Source of the DNA: Clostridium peptidivorans
Lineage (GTDB): Bacteria; Bacillota; Clostridia; Clostridiales; Clostridiaceae
Reading direction: 5' to 3'
Length of the DNA stretch: 64,000 nt
NCBI RefSeq assembly: GCF_900205925.1
Contig: NZ_OAOD01000002.1
Location: forward strand, 1 to 64,000
In this document: positions 15,683 through 24,169 of the stretch, piece after piece
Layout: each line of letters starts with the position of its first letter
How positions within the stretch are numbered: position 1 is the stretch's first letter
Notes under the pieces: generated by a model
The model's database searches: none
What the model was told of the DNA's origin: nothing
Seen by the model: the letters and a program-made list of their open reading frames with translations, nothing else
Translations under genes and position numbers: made by a program

Positions 15683-16906
15683 TTATTTATTTAATGAGGC
15701 TGCTACTTCTTCAAGTCCTTTTCCACCCTTAATTCTTTCAATAAGCTCAGGAATTATTTCATAAATATCTCCAACAATTCCGTAATGAGCCACATTAAAT
15801 ATTGAAGCATTAGGATCATTATTTATAGCAATTATCGTTTCCGAATTATTCATACCTGCTACAAACTGTACTGACCCTTGAATTCCAGCAGTTATTATTA
15901 ATTTAGGTTTAACAGTTCTTCCACTAAGTCCTATCTGACTCTTTGCATCTATCCATCCAGCTTCTACAAGTGGCCTAGTTCCTGCTATTTGTGCCCCTAG
16001 TACATCAGCCAAATCTCTTATTAGGTTCATATCTTTTTCTGATTTAACTCCTCTACCTGCAGCTACAATTACTTCAGCATCTGATATGCTAATTTCTTTT
16101 GCCTTTTTAGTAATTTTTAAAACTTTTATATTTGAATCAAACTTTTCCTTTGACATCTTGCATAATACAATCTTCCCTTTAGTTTCTTCAGTTACTTCTG
16201 GAGCGGAGAAAATTTTATACCTAACAGTTGCAAATTGTGGTCTATTATTACTTGTAATAATTTGAGCCATTATGTTTCCACCAAAGGCTGGCCTTATTTG
16301 AACTAAGTCTGTATTTTCCTTCATATCAAGTATTGTACAATCTGCAGTAAGCCCTGTTTTAAATCTTGCTGCAACTCTTGGTGCTAAAGATCTACCTATA
16401 GTTGTGGCTCCAACAAGTACTGAAGATGGCTTAACTTTATTTATAAAGTCTTCAAAAGCAGCTGTATAAGGCTCTATTCTAAATTCTTTTAGCTCTTCGT
16501 AATCATATACAAAAACTTCATCAACACCATAGTGTAATAATTTTTCAGCTTTATCCTTTATATTGTGCCCAATAAATAGTGCGTAAACTGGATGATTGAT
16601 TTTTGAAGCAAGTTCTCTGCCTTTCCCTATTAGCTCATAAGTTACAGGATGAATATTTCCTTCTATATGGTCAACATATACTGCAATTCCCTTCCATAAA
16701 TCCTTATCTACTTTTGCTACTACTTCTTCTACAAATTCTACTACTCCTTCAGGCCCCTTTTTCACGCATAGTTTACACATCTTACACGCAGCTGAAATTT
16801 CAACCTTCCCATTTACTTCTGATATAGCATTAAAAGGACAAACCTTTATTAATTCATTTATATTTTCTTTATTTAGTTTACTTTCATTTATAATTAATTT
16901 AGACAT
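15683..16906 (-). CDS. etfA: Electron transfer flavoprotein alpha subunit with N-terminal ferredoxin domain
   Basis: The 407-residue protein begins with a one-cluster ferredoxin-like domain (residues 1-60, Cys in VCPFN and in CKMCKLC). The Etf alpha fold and FAD-binding C-terminal domain follow, with GLSGRTVKP, AGIQGSVQF and NNDPNASIF. Such an added iron-sulfur domain is found in LctC of bifurcating lactate dehydrogenases and provides contact with ferredoxin. It follows etfB by 25 bp and precedes the dehydrogenase by 47 bp in one operon. Confidence 0.92.
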   Translation of the reverse strand: MSKLIINESKLNKENINELIKVCPFNAISEVNGKVEISAACKMCKLCVKKGPEGVVEFVEEVVAKVDKDLWKGIAVYVDHIEGNIHPVTYELIGKGRELASKINHPVYALFIGHNIKDKAEKLLHYGVDEVFVYDYEELKEFRIEPYTAAFEDFINKVKPSSVLVGATTIGRSLAPRVAARFKTGLTADCTILDMKENTDLVQIRPAFGGNIMAQIITSNNRPQFATVRYKIFSAPEVTEETKGKIVLCKMSKEKFDSNIKVLKITKKAKEISISDAEVIVAAGRGVKSEKDMNLIRDLADVLGAQIAGTRPLVEAGWIDAKSQIGLSGRTVKPKLIITAGIQGSVQFVAGMNNSETIIAINNDPNASIFNVAHYGIVGDIYEIIPELIERIKGGKGLEEVAASLNK

Positions 16907-16931
16907 TAATATTCCTCCCTTTTAATAAAAT

Positions 16932-17720
16932 TTATACAAATTTAAGCTCTTTTAACTTATCAAGCAATTTGTGTGTGAGTTCTTCAGCATTTCCTTGCCA
17001 CATTTCTTTGTCAGTATTAATAGCTGGCGGAAAAATTCTTTCAACTTGAGTTGCTGATCCATTTAATCCATAATGATTTTCATTTTTATCATCAAAATCC
17101 TTTAAGCTAAGTACTTTAGCTTTTTTACTTTTAGTTTCTAGTTTTCTCTTATAAGATGGTAATCTTGGAGTATATATATCTTTTTCAACAGTTATGAGGC
17201 ATGGGAATTTAATTTCCTGAATTTCAACTGTTTCAGCCATATCCATTTCAACAGTTATTGACCTATCATTTATTTTAACAATCTTTCTTACATTAGAAAC
17301 ATGAGGAATTCCAAGATATTCTGCCATTTCTGCTCCTACTTGAGCTGTATCCCCATCTGTTGTTTGTTTGCCACAAATTATAAGGTCAGGATTTCCTGTC
17401 ATTTTAACACCTTGAGATAATGTATATGAGGTAGCTAGCACATCAGCTCCTGCAAATTTTCTATCTGATAATAAAGTACCTTCATCTGCTCCCATCATAA
17501 AGGCTTCTTTTATAATTTCCTCGGATTGAGGCGGTCCCATAGTTATTACACTTACTTCTCCACCCATATCTACTCTTATTCTAAATGCAGATTCTAATGC
17601 ATATAGGTCATAGGGATTCATCTTTGATTCTACTCCATCTCTCTTTAACACTCCTGTAACTGGATCTACTTCAACTTTATTTGTTCCTGGTACTTGTTTA
17701 ATACAAACTAAAATTTTCAT
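16932..17720 (-). CDS. etfB: Electron transfer flavoprotein beta subunit
   Basis: The 262-residue Etf beta protein has the adenine-nucleotide domain with the family signature around [20 protein letters not shown]. In bifurcating Etf complexes this subunit holds the second FAD that splits or merges electron pairs, and the fermentative operon suggests that form. AATGGAGGAG precedes the ATG. It is the first intact structural gene of the lactate operon, behind the truncated permease. Confidence 0.93.
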   Translation of the reverse strand: MKILVCIKQVPGTNKVEVDPVTGVLKRDGVESKMNPYDLYALESAFRIRVDMGGEVSVITMGPPQSEEIIKEAFMMGADEGTLLSDRKFAGADVLATSYTLSQGVKMTGNPDLIICGKQTTDGDTAQVGAEMAEYLGIPHVSNVRKIVKINDRSITVEMDMAETVEIQEIKFPCLITVEKDIYTPRLPSYKRKLETKSKKAKVLSLKDFDDKNENHYGLNGSATQVERIFPPAINTDKEMWQGNAEELTHKLLDKLKELKFV

Positions 17721-17796
17721 AATTGCTCCTCCATTTCAAATTAAATTATTATGTGGTAAGTTGTCAGACCAATAATCGAAAAATAAACTAATTCCT

Positions 17797-18204
17797 TTAT
17801 AATGTAAATAATGCTGCTCCAAAGTAAGTAATAAGCCCTAAAACAACTACATAAGCTAAACAAAATTTTAAAGTAGCATTAAGTATTTTCCCTTCTGTTA
17901 CCTGTATTCCTGTAGCTGCAGTAGCAACTGCTATACTTTGAGAAGATATCATTTTACCAGCTGTAGCACCTCCCGTATTTGATGATGCAAGCCAATATGG
18001 ACTCATACTAAGTGAGTTTGCTACCTCTATTTGAAGACCACCAAAAAAAACGTTTGCAGAAGTGTCCCTACCTGTTACAAAAGTTCCTAATGCTCCTACT
18101 ATTGGTGCAATAAATGGATAAAAGTTTCCTGTTATCGCAACAAGTACCACAGCAATATATCCAATCATTCCACTGTATCCCATGACCTTTTTTATCCCAC
18201 CAAG
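17797..18204 (-). pseudogene. lctP: 5'-truncated L-lactate permease (C-terminal about 135 codons)
   Basis: The frame encodes only the last part of an LctP-type permease: three to four membrane helices with the motifs FYPFIAPIVGALG, VTGRDTSANVFFGGLQ and SSNTGGATAGKMISSQS. Full-length proteins are about 550 residues. Permease-like coding continues upstream of the first ATG (18183) as LGGIKKV until an in-frame TAA at 18205-18207. Beyond that only promoter and operator DNA is found. The start codon, ribosome site and about three quarters of the gene are missing, so this is a deletion remnant still placed at the head of the operon. Confidence 0.8.
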
Positions 18205-18222
18205 TTAAGATTTTATCTTCAC

Positions 18223-18233
18223 TGGTATGACCA
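18223..18233. promoter_or_regulatory. FadR/LldR-type operator
   Basis: The palindrome TGGT-ATG-ACCA matches the TGGT-N3-ACCA consensus of FadR-subfamily GntR regulators that control lactate genes. It lies just downstream of a TATAAT at 18252-18247 facing the lactate operon, where a bound repressor would block transcription. The regulator gene is adjacent at 18469. Confidence 0.65.
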
Positions 18234-18246
18234 TCTTTCCTCTGAC

Positions 18247-18252
18247 ATTATA
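18247..18252 (-). promoter_or_regulatory. -10 box of the lactate operon promoter
   Basis: A perfect TATAAT faces the truncated permease and the etfBA genes and sits about 15 bp before the operator. No strong -35 is visible in the A/T-rich DNA upstream. Confidence 0.45.
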
Positions 18253-18418
18253 TTATCATAATTTTAAAACTATTTCCACAATAGTTATTTTATTAACACA
18301 CCTTTTTCGCTCTGTTTTTTGCCATTATTGCAAATTTTCTTATTTTATACAATAAAAAAAATAAATATTTTTTTATTGTATACACTTTTACCAATAATTG
18401 TTATGATTTTAACAAATT

Positions 18419-18453
18419 AAAACCCAAACAAGATTAAATCCTATTTGGGTTTT
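18419..18453 (-). terminator. Terminator after the GntR regulator gene
   Basis: AAAACCCAAA (18419-18428) pairs with TTTGGGTTTT (18444-18453) just past the regulator stop, separating it from the lactate operon promoter. Confidence 0.7.
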
Positions 18454-18468
18454 TAATTCATATAAATA

Positions 18469-19167
18469 TTATCTATTAAGCTTTATTAAATTCTTATTTA
18501 TGAGATTCATATGCTTTCTCATTGATTCAGAAGCCTTATCTGAATTATGTTCTCTAAGAGCATTTAGTATTTCTTCATGGTCATTATCAATATTATCTTT
18601 AAGTTGATTATTTATAATATTTTTTCGTGCATCTTTTATGAAAGAATCTATAAGAGATGCTACTGTGTTTAATATACTTAAAATTAAAAAATTTCTTGAA
18701 GCTTTAGCTATTGTATAATGAAATTTAGCATCATATTTAACTCTTTCATCCTCGTCTTCGGAAATCTTCATATTATTTGTTAATATTTGTAATCCATTTA
18801 TTTCTTCATCAGTTATCTTTTTCGCAGCAAGAGCTGCTGTTTCTATTTCAATAACTTTTCTAAGTTCAAATATTTCCTCAACTTTACAATCATTAAGCAT
18901 AAACATAATTGATAATGGTTCAAACAAGGTATTATCGAAATTTTCTCTTATAAAATTTCCTTCTCCTTGTTTTGACTCAATAAGTCCAATAATTTCAAGG
19001 GATCTTAAAGCTTCTCTAATAGAAGCTCTGCTAATACCTAACTGCTCTACTAATTCTCTTTCCGACGGCAATCTATCACCTTTTTTTAAAACCCCATTAG
19101 TTATCATACCCTTTATTTGTTCAATTACCTGTTCATAAACCTTTGTGTTCCTAATAGGAGTAAACAT
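18469..19167 (-). CDS. FadR-subfamily GntR transcriptional regulator, probable lactate-responsive
   Basis: The 232-residue protein has an N-terminal winged helix (LPSERELVEQLGISRASIREALRSLE) and a C-terminal all-helical FCD ligand-binding domain with metal-type His residues. It lies directly upstream of the lactate dehydrogenase operon, whose control region holds the matching TGGT-N3-ACCA dyad. I therefore infer an LldR/LctA-like repressor relieved by lactate. It has its own terminator. Ligand identity cannot be read from the sequence. Confidence 0.85.
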   Translation of the reverse strand: MFTPIRNTKVYEQVIEQIKGMITNGVLKKGDRLPSERELVEQLGISRASIREALRSLEIIGLIESKQGEGNFIRENFDNTLFEPLSIMFMLNDCKVEEIFELRKVIEIETAALAAKKITDEEINGLQILTNNMKISEDEDERVKYDAKFHYTIAKASRNFLILSILNTVASLIDSFIKDARKNIINNQLKDNIDNDHEEILNALREHNSDKASESMRKHMNLINKNLIKLNR

Positions 19168-19290
19168 TGCTCCGTCTCCTCTCTGATTTTAAGCACTAAT
19201 TTGATATTCCATTTTTTTGTCATTATATTTATTATAGAGTTTTTAAAAGAACTGGTCAATGTTTATAAATTTATTACTTCATAAATAATA

Positions 19291-19310
19291 CCCTTAGATT
19301 TTTCTAAGGG
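19291..19310 (-). terminator. Terminator after the secreted amidase gene
   Basis: CCCTTAGA and TCTAAGGG pair around a 4-nt loop just past the stop at 19340, with a T-rich stretch on the minus strand. Confidence 0.6.
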
Positions 19311-19339
19311 CATTTATTTTAATATCTATCAAATAAATT

Positions 19340-20455
19340 TTAATAATGAACTCGTATAAGCCAAAACTTTATTTTTTTATCACTCCATCCAAGATCCCAA
19401 GGAACTTTATTCCTATCAGTATTATGGCAAGTTACTAAACTATATCCATTAGAATCTGCTCCTGTAACTACAGAAATATGTGTAATATCTCCTTTCTTTT
19501 CATATGCTACAAAATCTCCTGGTAAAAGTTTATATGAAGCTTTGTATACTTTTTCATAATTTCCATAGGCAATTACTGAAGCTCTTCCGCTATGTAGCAT
19601 ATATGCTTTAAATCCATCAGCATTAAGCCATGCTCTAGTTGCACCACCACTATCATAATTCCAAGCAGAATTTTTTCTAAATCCGCCACCTTCAAATAAA
19701 ATCTGTGAAGCAAAATTTGCACAGTCCCCTCCTTGAGGATTATAATCTCTATATTTTTTATTATATTTAAATCCATGATGCTCTTCACTAGCAGCTCCAC
19801 AATACTGATTAGCATAATATACTGCCTTTAATCTTCTTTCATTTAAAGTTGAAAAATCTCTAGAACTTTGACTCAATATATATTGCTTTATTGAATCGCC
19901 CTTTAAATTATCTAAATTAAGCGAATCAGCAAATGGATCTGTATACCATTCCTTAGTAATTATCCAAACTCCATCTCTATTTACAAGCTTTATATAATGA
20001 TAAGTTCCAATTCTTGAGGTATTTATTATCTCTGGCTGATCCTCATATATATACTTATATTCCGTTGAACATAATACATTAACAGAAAAATTAGTTCCAT
20101 TTCCTTTAATTGTTCTAATAACGACATTAGGGTTTATATCAGTAAATTTTACTCCTTGTTTTATGCTCCAATTTTCAATATACTTAATTTTCTTTTTTTC
20201 ATGTTCATATGCCCAAGTCCCATACTTAGTATTAGTATCATAAATAGATTGTATCATTTCGAAATTTTTACTTATTATAGCTTTATTTCTATCATGAAAA
20301 ACTTGCTCTATAGCTTTTTTTACTTCTGCATCCGAATAGTTGCTAGAAGCATTAACTTTATTACACTTACATAAATATATTAATAAAAATAAAGTTATTA
20401 ACCAAGATAACTTTATTGTAATGGCCTTATTTATATTGCATCGAGAAAAATTCAT
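19340..20455 (-). CDS. Secreted protein with C-terminal Amidase_6-type domain
   Basis: The 371-residue protein has an uncleaved or signal-type N-terminal helix (residues 12-30), an NTF2-like or mixed domain of about 150 residues, and a C-terminal cysteine-peptidase/amidase-type domain. That domain carries YNPQGGDCANFASQIL (probable catalytic Cys), LPGDFVAYE, ITHISVVTG (probable catalytic His) and VTCHNTD. This matches the putative amidase domain family PF12671 (Amidase_6) found on clostridial cell-surface proteins and suggests cell-wall or peptide hydrolysis outside the cell. It has its own terminator and no operon partner. Confidence 0.8.
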   Translation of the reverse strand: MNFSRCNINKAITIKLSWLITLFLLIYLCKCNKVNASSNYSDAEVKKAIEQVFHDRNKAIISKNFEMIQSIYDTNTKYGTWAYEHEKKKIKYIENWSIKQGVKFTDINPNVVIRTIKGNGTNFSVNVLCSTEYKYIYEDQPEIINTSRIGTYHYIKLVNRDGVWIITKEWYTDPFADSLNLDNLKGDSIKQYILSQSSRDFSTLNERRLKAVYYANQYCGAASEEHHGFKYNKKYRDYNPQGGDCANFASQILFEGGGFRKNSAWNYDSGGATRAWLNADGFKAYMLHSGRASVIAYGNYEKVYKASYKLLPGDFVAYEKKGDITHISVVTGADSNGYSLVTCHNTDRNKVPWDLGWSDKKIKFWLIRVHY

Positions 20456-20580
20456 AATTTATTCTCCTTTTCGCCTGTGATCTTACTATATAGTATTTCA
20501 CATAACCTTATATTTTAAAGTGGAAATGTAAACCATAAATATATGATTTATCGATTTAAAAATTTTTATTAAAATACAAT

Positions 20581-20619
20581 AGGTCTACACTAATTAAAAT
20601 TATTAATTAGTATAGACCT
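20581..20619 (-). terminator. Terminator after the flavoprotein pair
   Basis: A 16-bp stem with one mismatch (20581-20596 with 20604-20619, core AGGTCTA) lies just past the stop at 20655 and has flanking T and A runs. Confidence 0.7.
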
Positions 20620-20654
20620 CTATTTTTAATAAACGTTATATTAAGTTGTTATAT

Positions 20655-21932
20655 TTATATGAGTTTTTGTGTCAAAATTCCACTTAAGTTGAGTTTTTCT
20701 ATTCTCTTCTTTATTTCCTCATTATCTATACTGTAAAGTCCTATTTCTTGCATTCTCTTAAAGTATTCTGCTCCAGCCAATGTATATCTATTTCTTCTTC
20801 CTTCCTTAGTAAGTAATTTACAATTAGCATAAGATATAATATCTCCTATAGCTGTGGATTTAGGAAGTATTAAAAGAGGCATCCCTAAAAGATATCTAAC
20901 TGCGTTGTGACCTGCGAGACTTCCTGTACACATAGCTTCTGTATGACCTACAAATAATCCACTCTTTTCACCTGCACAGAATAAATTATCTATGCCCTTT
21001 ACTTTCATATCATCGGTTCTTGGAGCTACAGAAAGGTATCTTATAGAATTTCCTTTTCCACCTGCATAAGGATCCATAAATCTTGCATATTCCAATCCCT
21101 TTATTTTTCTAAGCTTTTCTAGTGGATAAAAAGGTGTCATAAGTTTAATATGACCTGTATCTAAAAGTATTATATTTTCTGCAAATTCCTTTAAAGCATA
21201 TTGTTGACAAACTTTTAGTTTTAATTTATCCATATTTATATCTTCTGGTGGTACCTGAAGAACTACTGCACCTTTTTCTTCTATTTCTTTTAAAAGTTCA
21301 GGTGCTATACTTTCTTTGCAAAGCTTACAAGAACCACTGAATGCTCCATATACATCCTCTTCTCTTTCTCCTTGTAAATCTTCAACTCCTGCTCTAGAGC
21401 TTAAACTTACTCTTGGTCCAAAGGCAGGACATCTTAATATACACATGGAACATCCATTCCCATATCTTAAGCAATTACCCATAGGTCCTGTAGAACCTGT
21501 GGTTTCTACAAATACATCTCCCTTTACATAACTTCCATCTGCAAGATATATTCCTAGTATTTTATCTTTTTCTTTTTCTACGTCTACTACTCTAGAAATT
21601 AAATGTATTTTTACTCCTATACTTTTTAAGAATGCTCTAACTTCAGGTTCAATCTTGTTTACGTCATAAAGCCATGCATGACCATGACCTGGAAATGTTA
21701 TATTTTTATGTGTTGCATTTCTATCTGTTATGTTTATTAAATCTCCTGCTCCTAGATTAATAAGTTCTTCAGCTGCTGTATATCTTCCATTATTCCTCAT
21801 TATGCCACCAACATTGCCAAGACCTACAAGCATATCTGTTTTTTCATATAACTCTACTTCTGCTCCTGCTTTTCTAGCACTTATTGCAGCTGCACATCCT
21901 GACCAGCCACCGCCAATTATTATAACCTTCAT
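20655..21932 (-). CDS. FAD-dependent oxidoreductase with Cys-rich insert, unknown substrate
   Basis: The 425-residue protein starts with a dinucleotide-binding fold (VIIIGGGWSGCAAAISARKAG) and ends with a second FAD contact (NLFCAGEKSGLFVGHTEAM) resembling the GidA/TrmFO flavoprotein group. Unlike those it contains a Cys-rich middle region with NGCSMCILRCP (about residue 165) and SCKLCKES (about 200), probably for an iron-sulfur cluster. Its start overlaps the end of the upstream ferredoxin-reductase-like gene by 4 nt, which argues for a two-subunit enzyme. I cannot name the reaction. Confidence 0.75.
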   Translation of the reverse strand: MKVIIIGGGWSGCAAAISARKAGAEVELYEKTDMLVGLGNVGGIMRNNGRYTAAEELINLGAGDLINITDRNATHKNITFPGHGHAWLYDVNKIEPEVRAFLKSIGVKIHLISRVVDVEKEKDKILGIYLADGSYVKGDVFVETTGSTGPMGNCLRYGNGCSMCILRCPAFGPRVSLSSRAGVEDLQGEREEDVYGAFSGSCKLCKESIAPELLKEIEEKGAVVLQVPPEDINMDKLKLKVCQQYALKEFAENIILLDTGHIKLMTPFYPLEKLRKIKGLEYARFMDPYAGGKGNSIRYLSVAPRTDDMKVKGIDNLFCAGEKSGLFVGHTEAMCTGSLAGHNAVRYLLGMPLLILPKSTAIGDIISYANCKLLTKEGRRNRYTLAGAEYFKRMQEIGLYSIDNEEIKKRIEKLNLSGILTQKLI

Positions 21933-22921
21933 AATAATTTTCTACCCTCCAAAATATTTCTAGGATCTATTTGAAGTTTACATGACCTTTCAATATTAAA
22001 ATACTTATTTTTAGTGCTACAACTTCCACATACTCCTTCTCCACAGCACATTTTTGCATTGTTACAGCAAGAAAAATCTATTGTTTCTCCAATTAAATTT
22101 ACTACATTATAATTTACAATATCTGCTGCTGATGAATGAACGAGTCCTACATTTTCATTCTTTATGATATCTAATATTATATTTTTAAATTCAGATGTTA
22201 ATTGACCATTTTCATTTATAACATTACACTGTATAAGTTCTGCATTGTAAAAATTTAGATACTCTTCTATAAATACACCTTCAAAAGGTTTACTATCTAA
22301 TATAACATATACCTTGTTTCCTGAAGTATAAAGCTTTTTAAGAATTGGTATAATTGGGGCCTGCCCTATTCCCCTTGCTACTATTATGGCAGTTCCATCC
22401 TTTAATTTAGATAAATTTTTAAGTCCCAATACACCATTAAAAAGTGGTCCCTTTAAAAGCAGCTTTTCTCCTTCCTTAGTATCATTTAAGGCTTTACTTT
22501 TTACTCCCTTTATTTCTACTACAACTTTTATCTTATTTTCTTCAGTGTTGGATTCCATAATAGATATGGGTGTGGAATAGAAATGTTCATTTTGAGGATT
22601 CCGGAGCATCACAAAGGTTCCTGGAGCACTTAAATCTTTGGCCATTTTATGACTTACATCTAACGTAAATTCAACTAAATCATTATATATCATTCTTTTA
22701 TTTAACAATGTACATTCTATTTCTTTTCTTCCTTCCTTAGCTTTACTACCATTCCATACAAATTCCTGATATATACATACACCTTTCCAATTAATGCAGT
22801 CACAAAATGTCTCTCCTCTTAACTGAGAGCACAATATACATTCTCCGCTTTCTGCCAAATGACAAGGACAATATTCTGTACCTGCATCAATACAATCTCT
22901 TACTTCATAGTTCACCCACAT
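21929..22921 (-). CDS. PyrK/ferredoxin-reductase-like FAD and 2Fe-2S electron-transfer subunit with Cys-rich N-terminus
   Basis: The 330-residue protein has an N-terminal Cys-rich segment of about 50 residues (nine Cys, with YCPCHL, CILC and CDC), a ferredoxin-reductase-type FAD domain (YSTPISI), an NAD-binding domain (VARGIGQAPIIPIL) and a C-terminal 2Fe-2S loop CCGEGVCGSC. The last three parts resemble the PyrK/SudB family of electron-transfer subunits. Together with the overlapping downstream flavoprotein it forms an NAD(P)-linked redox module without visible pyrimidine or sulfur genes nearby. The substrate is unknown. Confidence 0.75.
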   Translation of the reverse strand: MWVNYEVRDCIDAGTEYCPCHLAESGECILCSQLRGETFCDCINWKGVCIYQEFVWNGSKAKEGRKEIECTLLNKRMIYNDLVEFTLDVSHKMAKDLSAPGTFVMLRNPQNEHFYSTPISIMESNTEENKIKVVVEIKGVKSKALNDTKEGEKLLLKGPLFNGVLGLKNLSKLKDGTAIIVARGIGQAPIIPILKKLYTSGNKVYVILDSKPFEGVFIEEYLNFYNAELIQCNVINENGQLTSEFKNIILDIIKNENVGLVHSSAADIVNYNVVNLIGETIDFSCCNNAKMCCGEGVCGSCSTKNKYFNIERSCKLQIDPRNILEGRKLL

Positions 22922-23021
22922 ATCCTCCTAAAATTAATAGGCCTCACTATTAATTTATCTATTTTATAAATTTTTGTTACTAAAATTTATAAAATAAAAG
23001 AAGGTATTTTTCTCTTCTTAG

Positions 23022-23228
23022 TTAAGACTTATGTCTGTCGAATATAACCCTTGTAATTATTAGATATATTATAAGATTTCCAGGGGTATTTAATAGTCCA
23101 AAAATTCCCCAAAGCCAATAATACTTTTCTCCTCTTTTTTTAGCATCCTTAAATACCCAGAATCCTTGTAAAATAAGGATAGGAATTGCTATAATTAGTA
23201 CTGTTAAATGTACCTTGTTATATATCAT
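23022..23228 (-). CDS. YxlE-like membrane protein of a SigY-type operon
   Basis: The 68-residue product has two membrane helices separated by FKDAKKRGEKYYWLWG, the typical pattern of PLDc_N-type small proteins such as Bacillus subtilis YxlE. It overlaps the preceding gene by 4 nt and is the last gene of an operon that matches the sigY-yxlC-yxlE-yxlF-yxlG gene set. YxlE acts with YxlC to restrain SigY in Bacillus, and the same role is inferred here. Confidence 0.7.
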   Translation of the reverse strand: MIYNKVHLTVLIIAIPILILQGFWVFKDAKKRGEKYYWLWGIFGLLNTPGNLIIYLIITRVIFDRHKS

Positions 23229-23608
23229 ATGTTATTCCCCCTTGTCTTAGTTAAAGCTATAGGAATTATAATAAAAGGCGCTGCTAATATCATGAATATC
23301 TGTAAGCATATTATAAAATTAATACTTACAATCATTGTAATCATAACTAATAAAGTCATTATAACAGTGGATAAGATTAAGAAATATATGGTTTCCTTTT
23401 TAGTTATTTTAGTCTCTCTTTTTTCTATGGCTTCATTAATAATTGATTCTAAAGATAAATTTAAATGATTTACTTCCTCTATGCTGTCCATATACTTCTT
23501 CATATTTTCCAAATTATTTATATATACATCATCTTCCTTAGATTTATCATAAGATGTTACTTTTTCCTTATAAAAGTTATCTATATTTGAATTAAAATCC
23601 TTTTTCAT
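23225..23608 (-). CDS. Probable anti-sigma factor, two membrane helices (YxlC-like position)
   Basis: The 127-residue protein has a charged cytosolic half (residues 1-75), including a helix with LNLSLESIINEAIEKRETK, followed by two membrane helices (about 75-95 and 98-118). It overlaps the sigma gene by 17 nt and the next gene by 4 nt, a coupling typical of sigma/anti-sigma pairs. It occupies the place of yxlC in the Bacillus sigY operon. The sequence similarity I can judge by eye is only in layout, so the anti-sigma role is an inference. Confidence 0.65.
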   Translation of the reverse strand: MKKDFNSNIDNFYKEKVTSYDKSKEDDVYINNLENMKKYMDSIEEVNHLNLSLESIINEAIEKRETKITKKETIYFLILSTVIMTLLVMITMIVSINFIICLQIFMILAAPFIIIPIALTKTRGNNI

Positions 23609-24137
23609 TTATAATTCCCCTTTCCTTCATCTTTGCGAGTATAGAATTAACTGCAGAGTGAAGTCTAGATCGCACAGTTCCTACAGGACAATTCATTATT
23701 TGAGCTATTTCATCATATTTATAATTATAATAATGCTTAAGTATAAATACAGTTCTTTTATCGTAAGAAAGCTCACTTAAAATTTTAAATACTTCTTTCA
23801 ACTGCACATTATCTATAACTTTCATATCTACACTTTTTCCTTGAAATATTAACTCTTCATTCAAAGGCAGCATATCTTTATTTTTTCTTAAATAATCTCT
23901 ATATGAATTAGTAGCTATGGTTATAAGCCATGTTGAAAACCTTGCTTGAGGTTTAAATTTTTTTAAGTTTATAATAGCTTTTAACAAAGTTTCTTGTACA
24001 ATATCCTTTGCAAGCTCCTCATTACCAATAAGCTTTATTACATATCCCGCAAGTATTTGATAATTATCATTGATTAAAATAGTTAAAGCATTTTTATCTC
24101 CATCTTTTGCATTCTTTAGTAAGTCCTTTTCTTCCAT
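23592..24137 (-). CDS. ECF-type RNA polymerase sigma factor (SigY-like)
   Basis: The 181-residue protein has sigma region 2 (DIVQETLLKAIINLKKF...FSTWLITIATNSYRDYLRK) and region 4 (LSYDKRTVFILKHYYNYKYDEIAQIMNCPVGTVRSRLH). The lack of regions 1 and 3 defines group 4. It lies between an ABC exporter pair and two small membrane proteins, as SigY does in Bacillus subtilis. The operon probably autoregulates. The signal may be a toxic peptide or envelope stress handled by the ABC pair. Confidence 0.88.
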   Translation of the reverse strand: MEEKDLLKNAKDGDKNALTILINDNYQILAGYVIKLIGNEELAKDIVQETLLKAIINLKKFKPQARFSTWLITIATNSYRDYLRKNKDMLPLNEELIFQGKSVDMKVIDNVQLKEVFKILSELSYDKRTVFILKHYYNYKYDEIAQIMNCPVGTVRSRLHSAVNSILAKMKERGIINEKGF

Positions 24138-24169
24138 GGCGTTTTCACCTACTCAATTTATGTTAATAA

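Noticed and set aside
17740..17775. TGGT and ACCA half-sites between etfB and the permease remnant as a second operator
   Set aside because: The halves are spaced too far apart for the TGGT-N3-ACCA form, and the site is internal to the operon.
23036..23042. TGTCGAA heptamer resembling a 0A box
   Set aside because: It lies within the coding end of the 68-residue membrane protein gene, not in a promoter.
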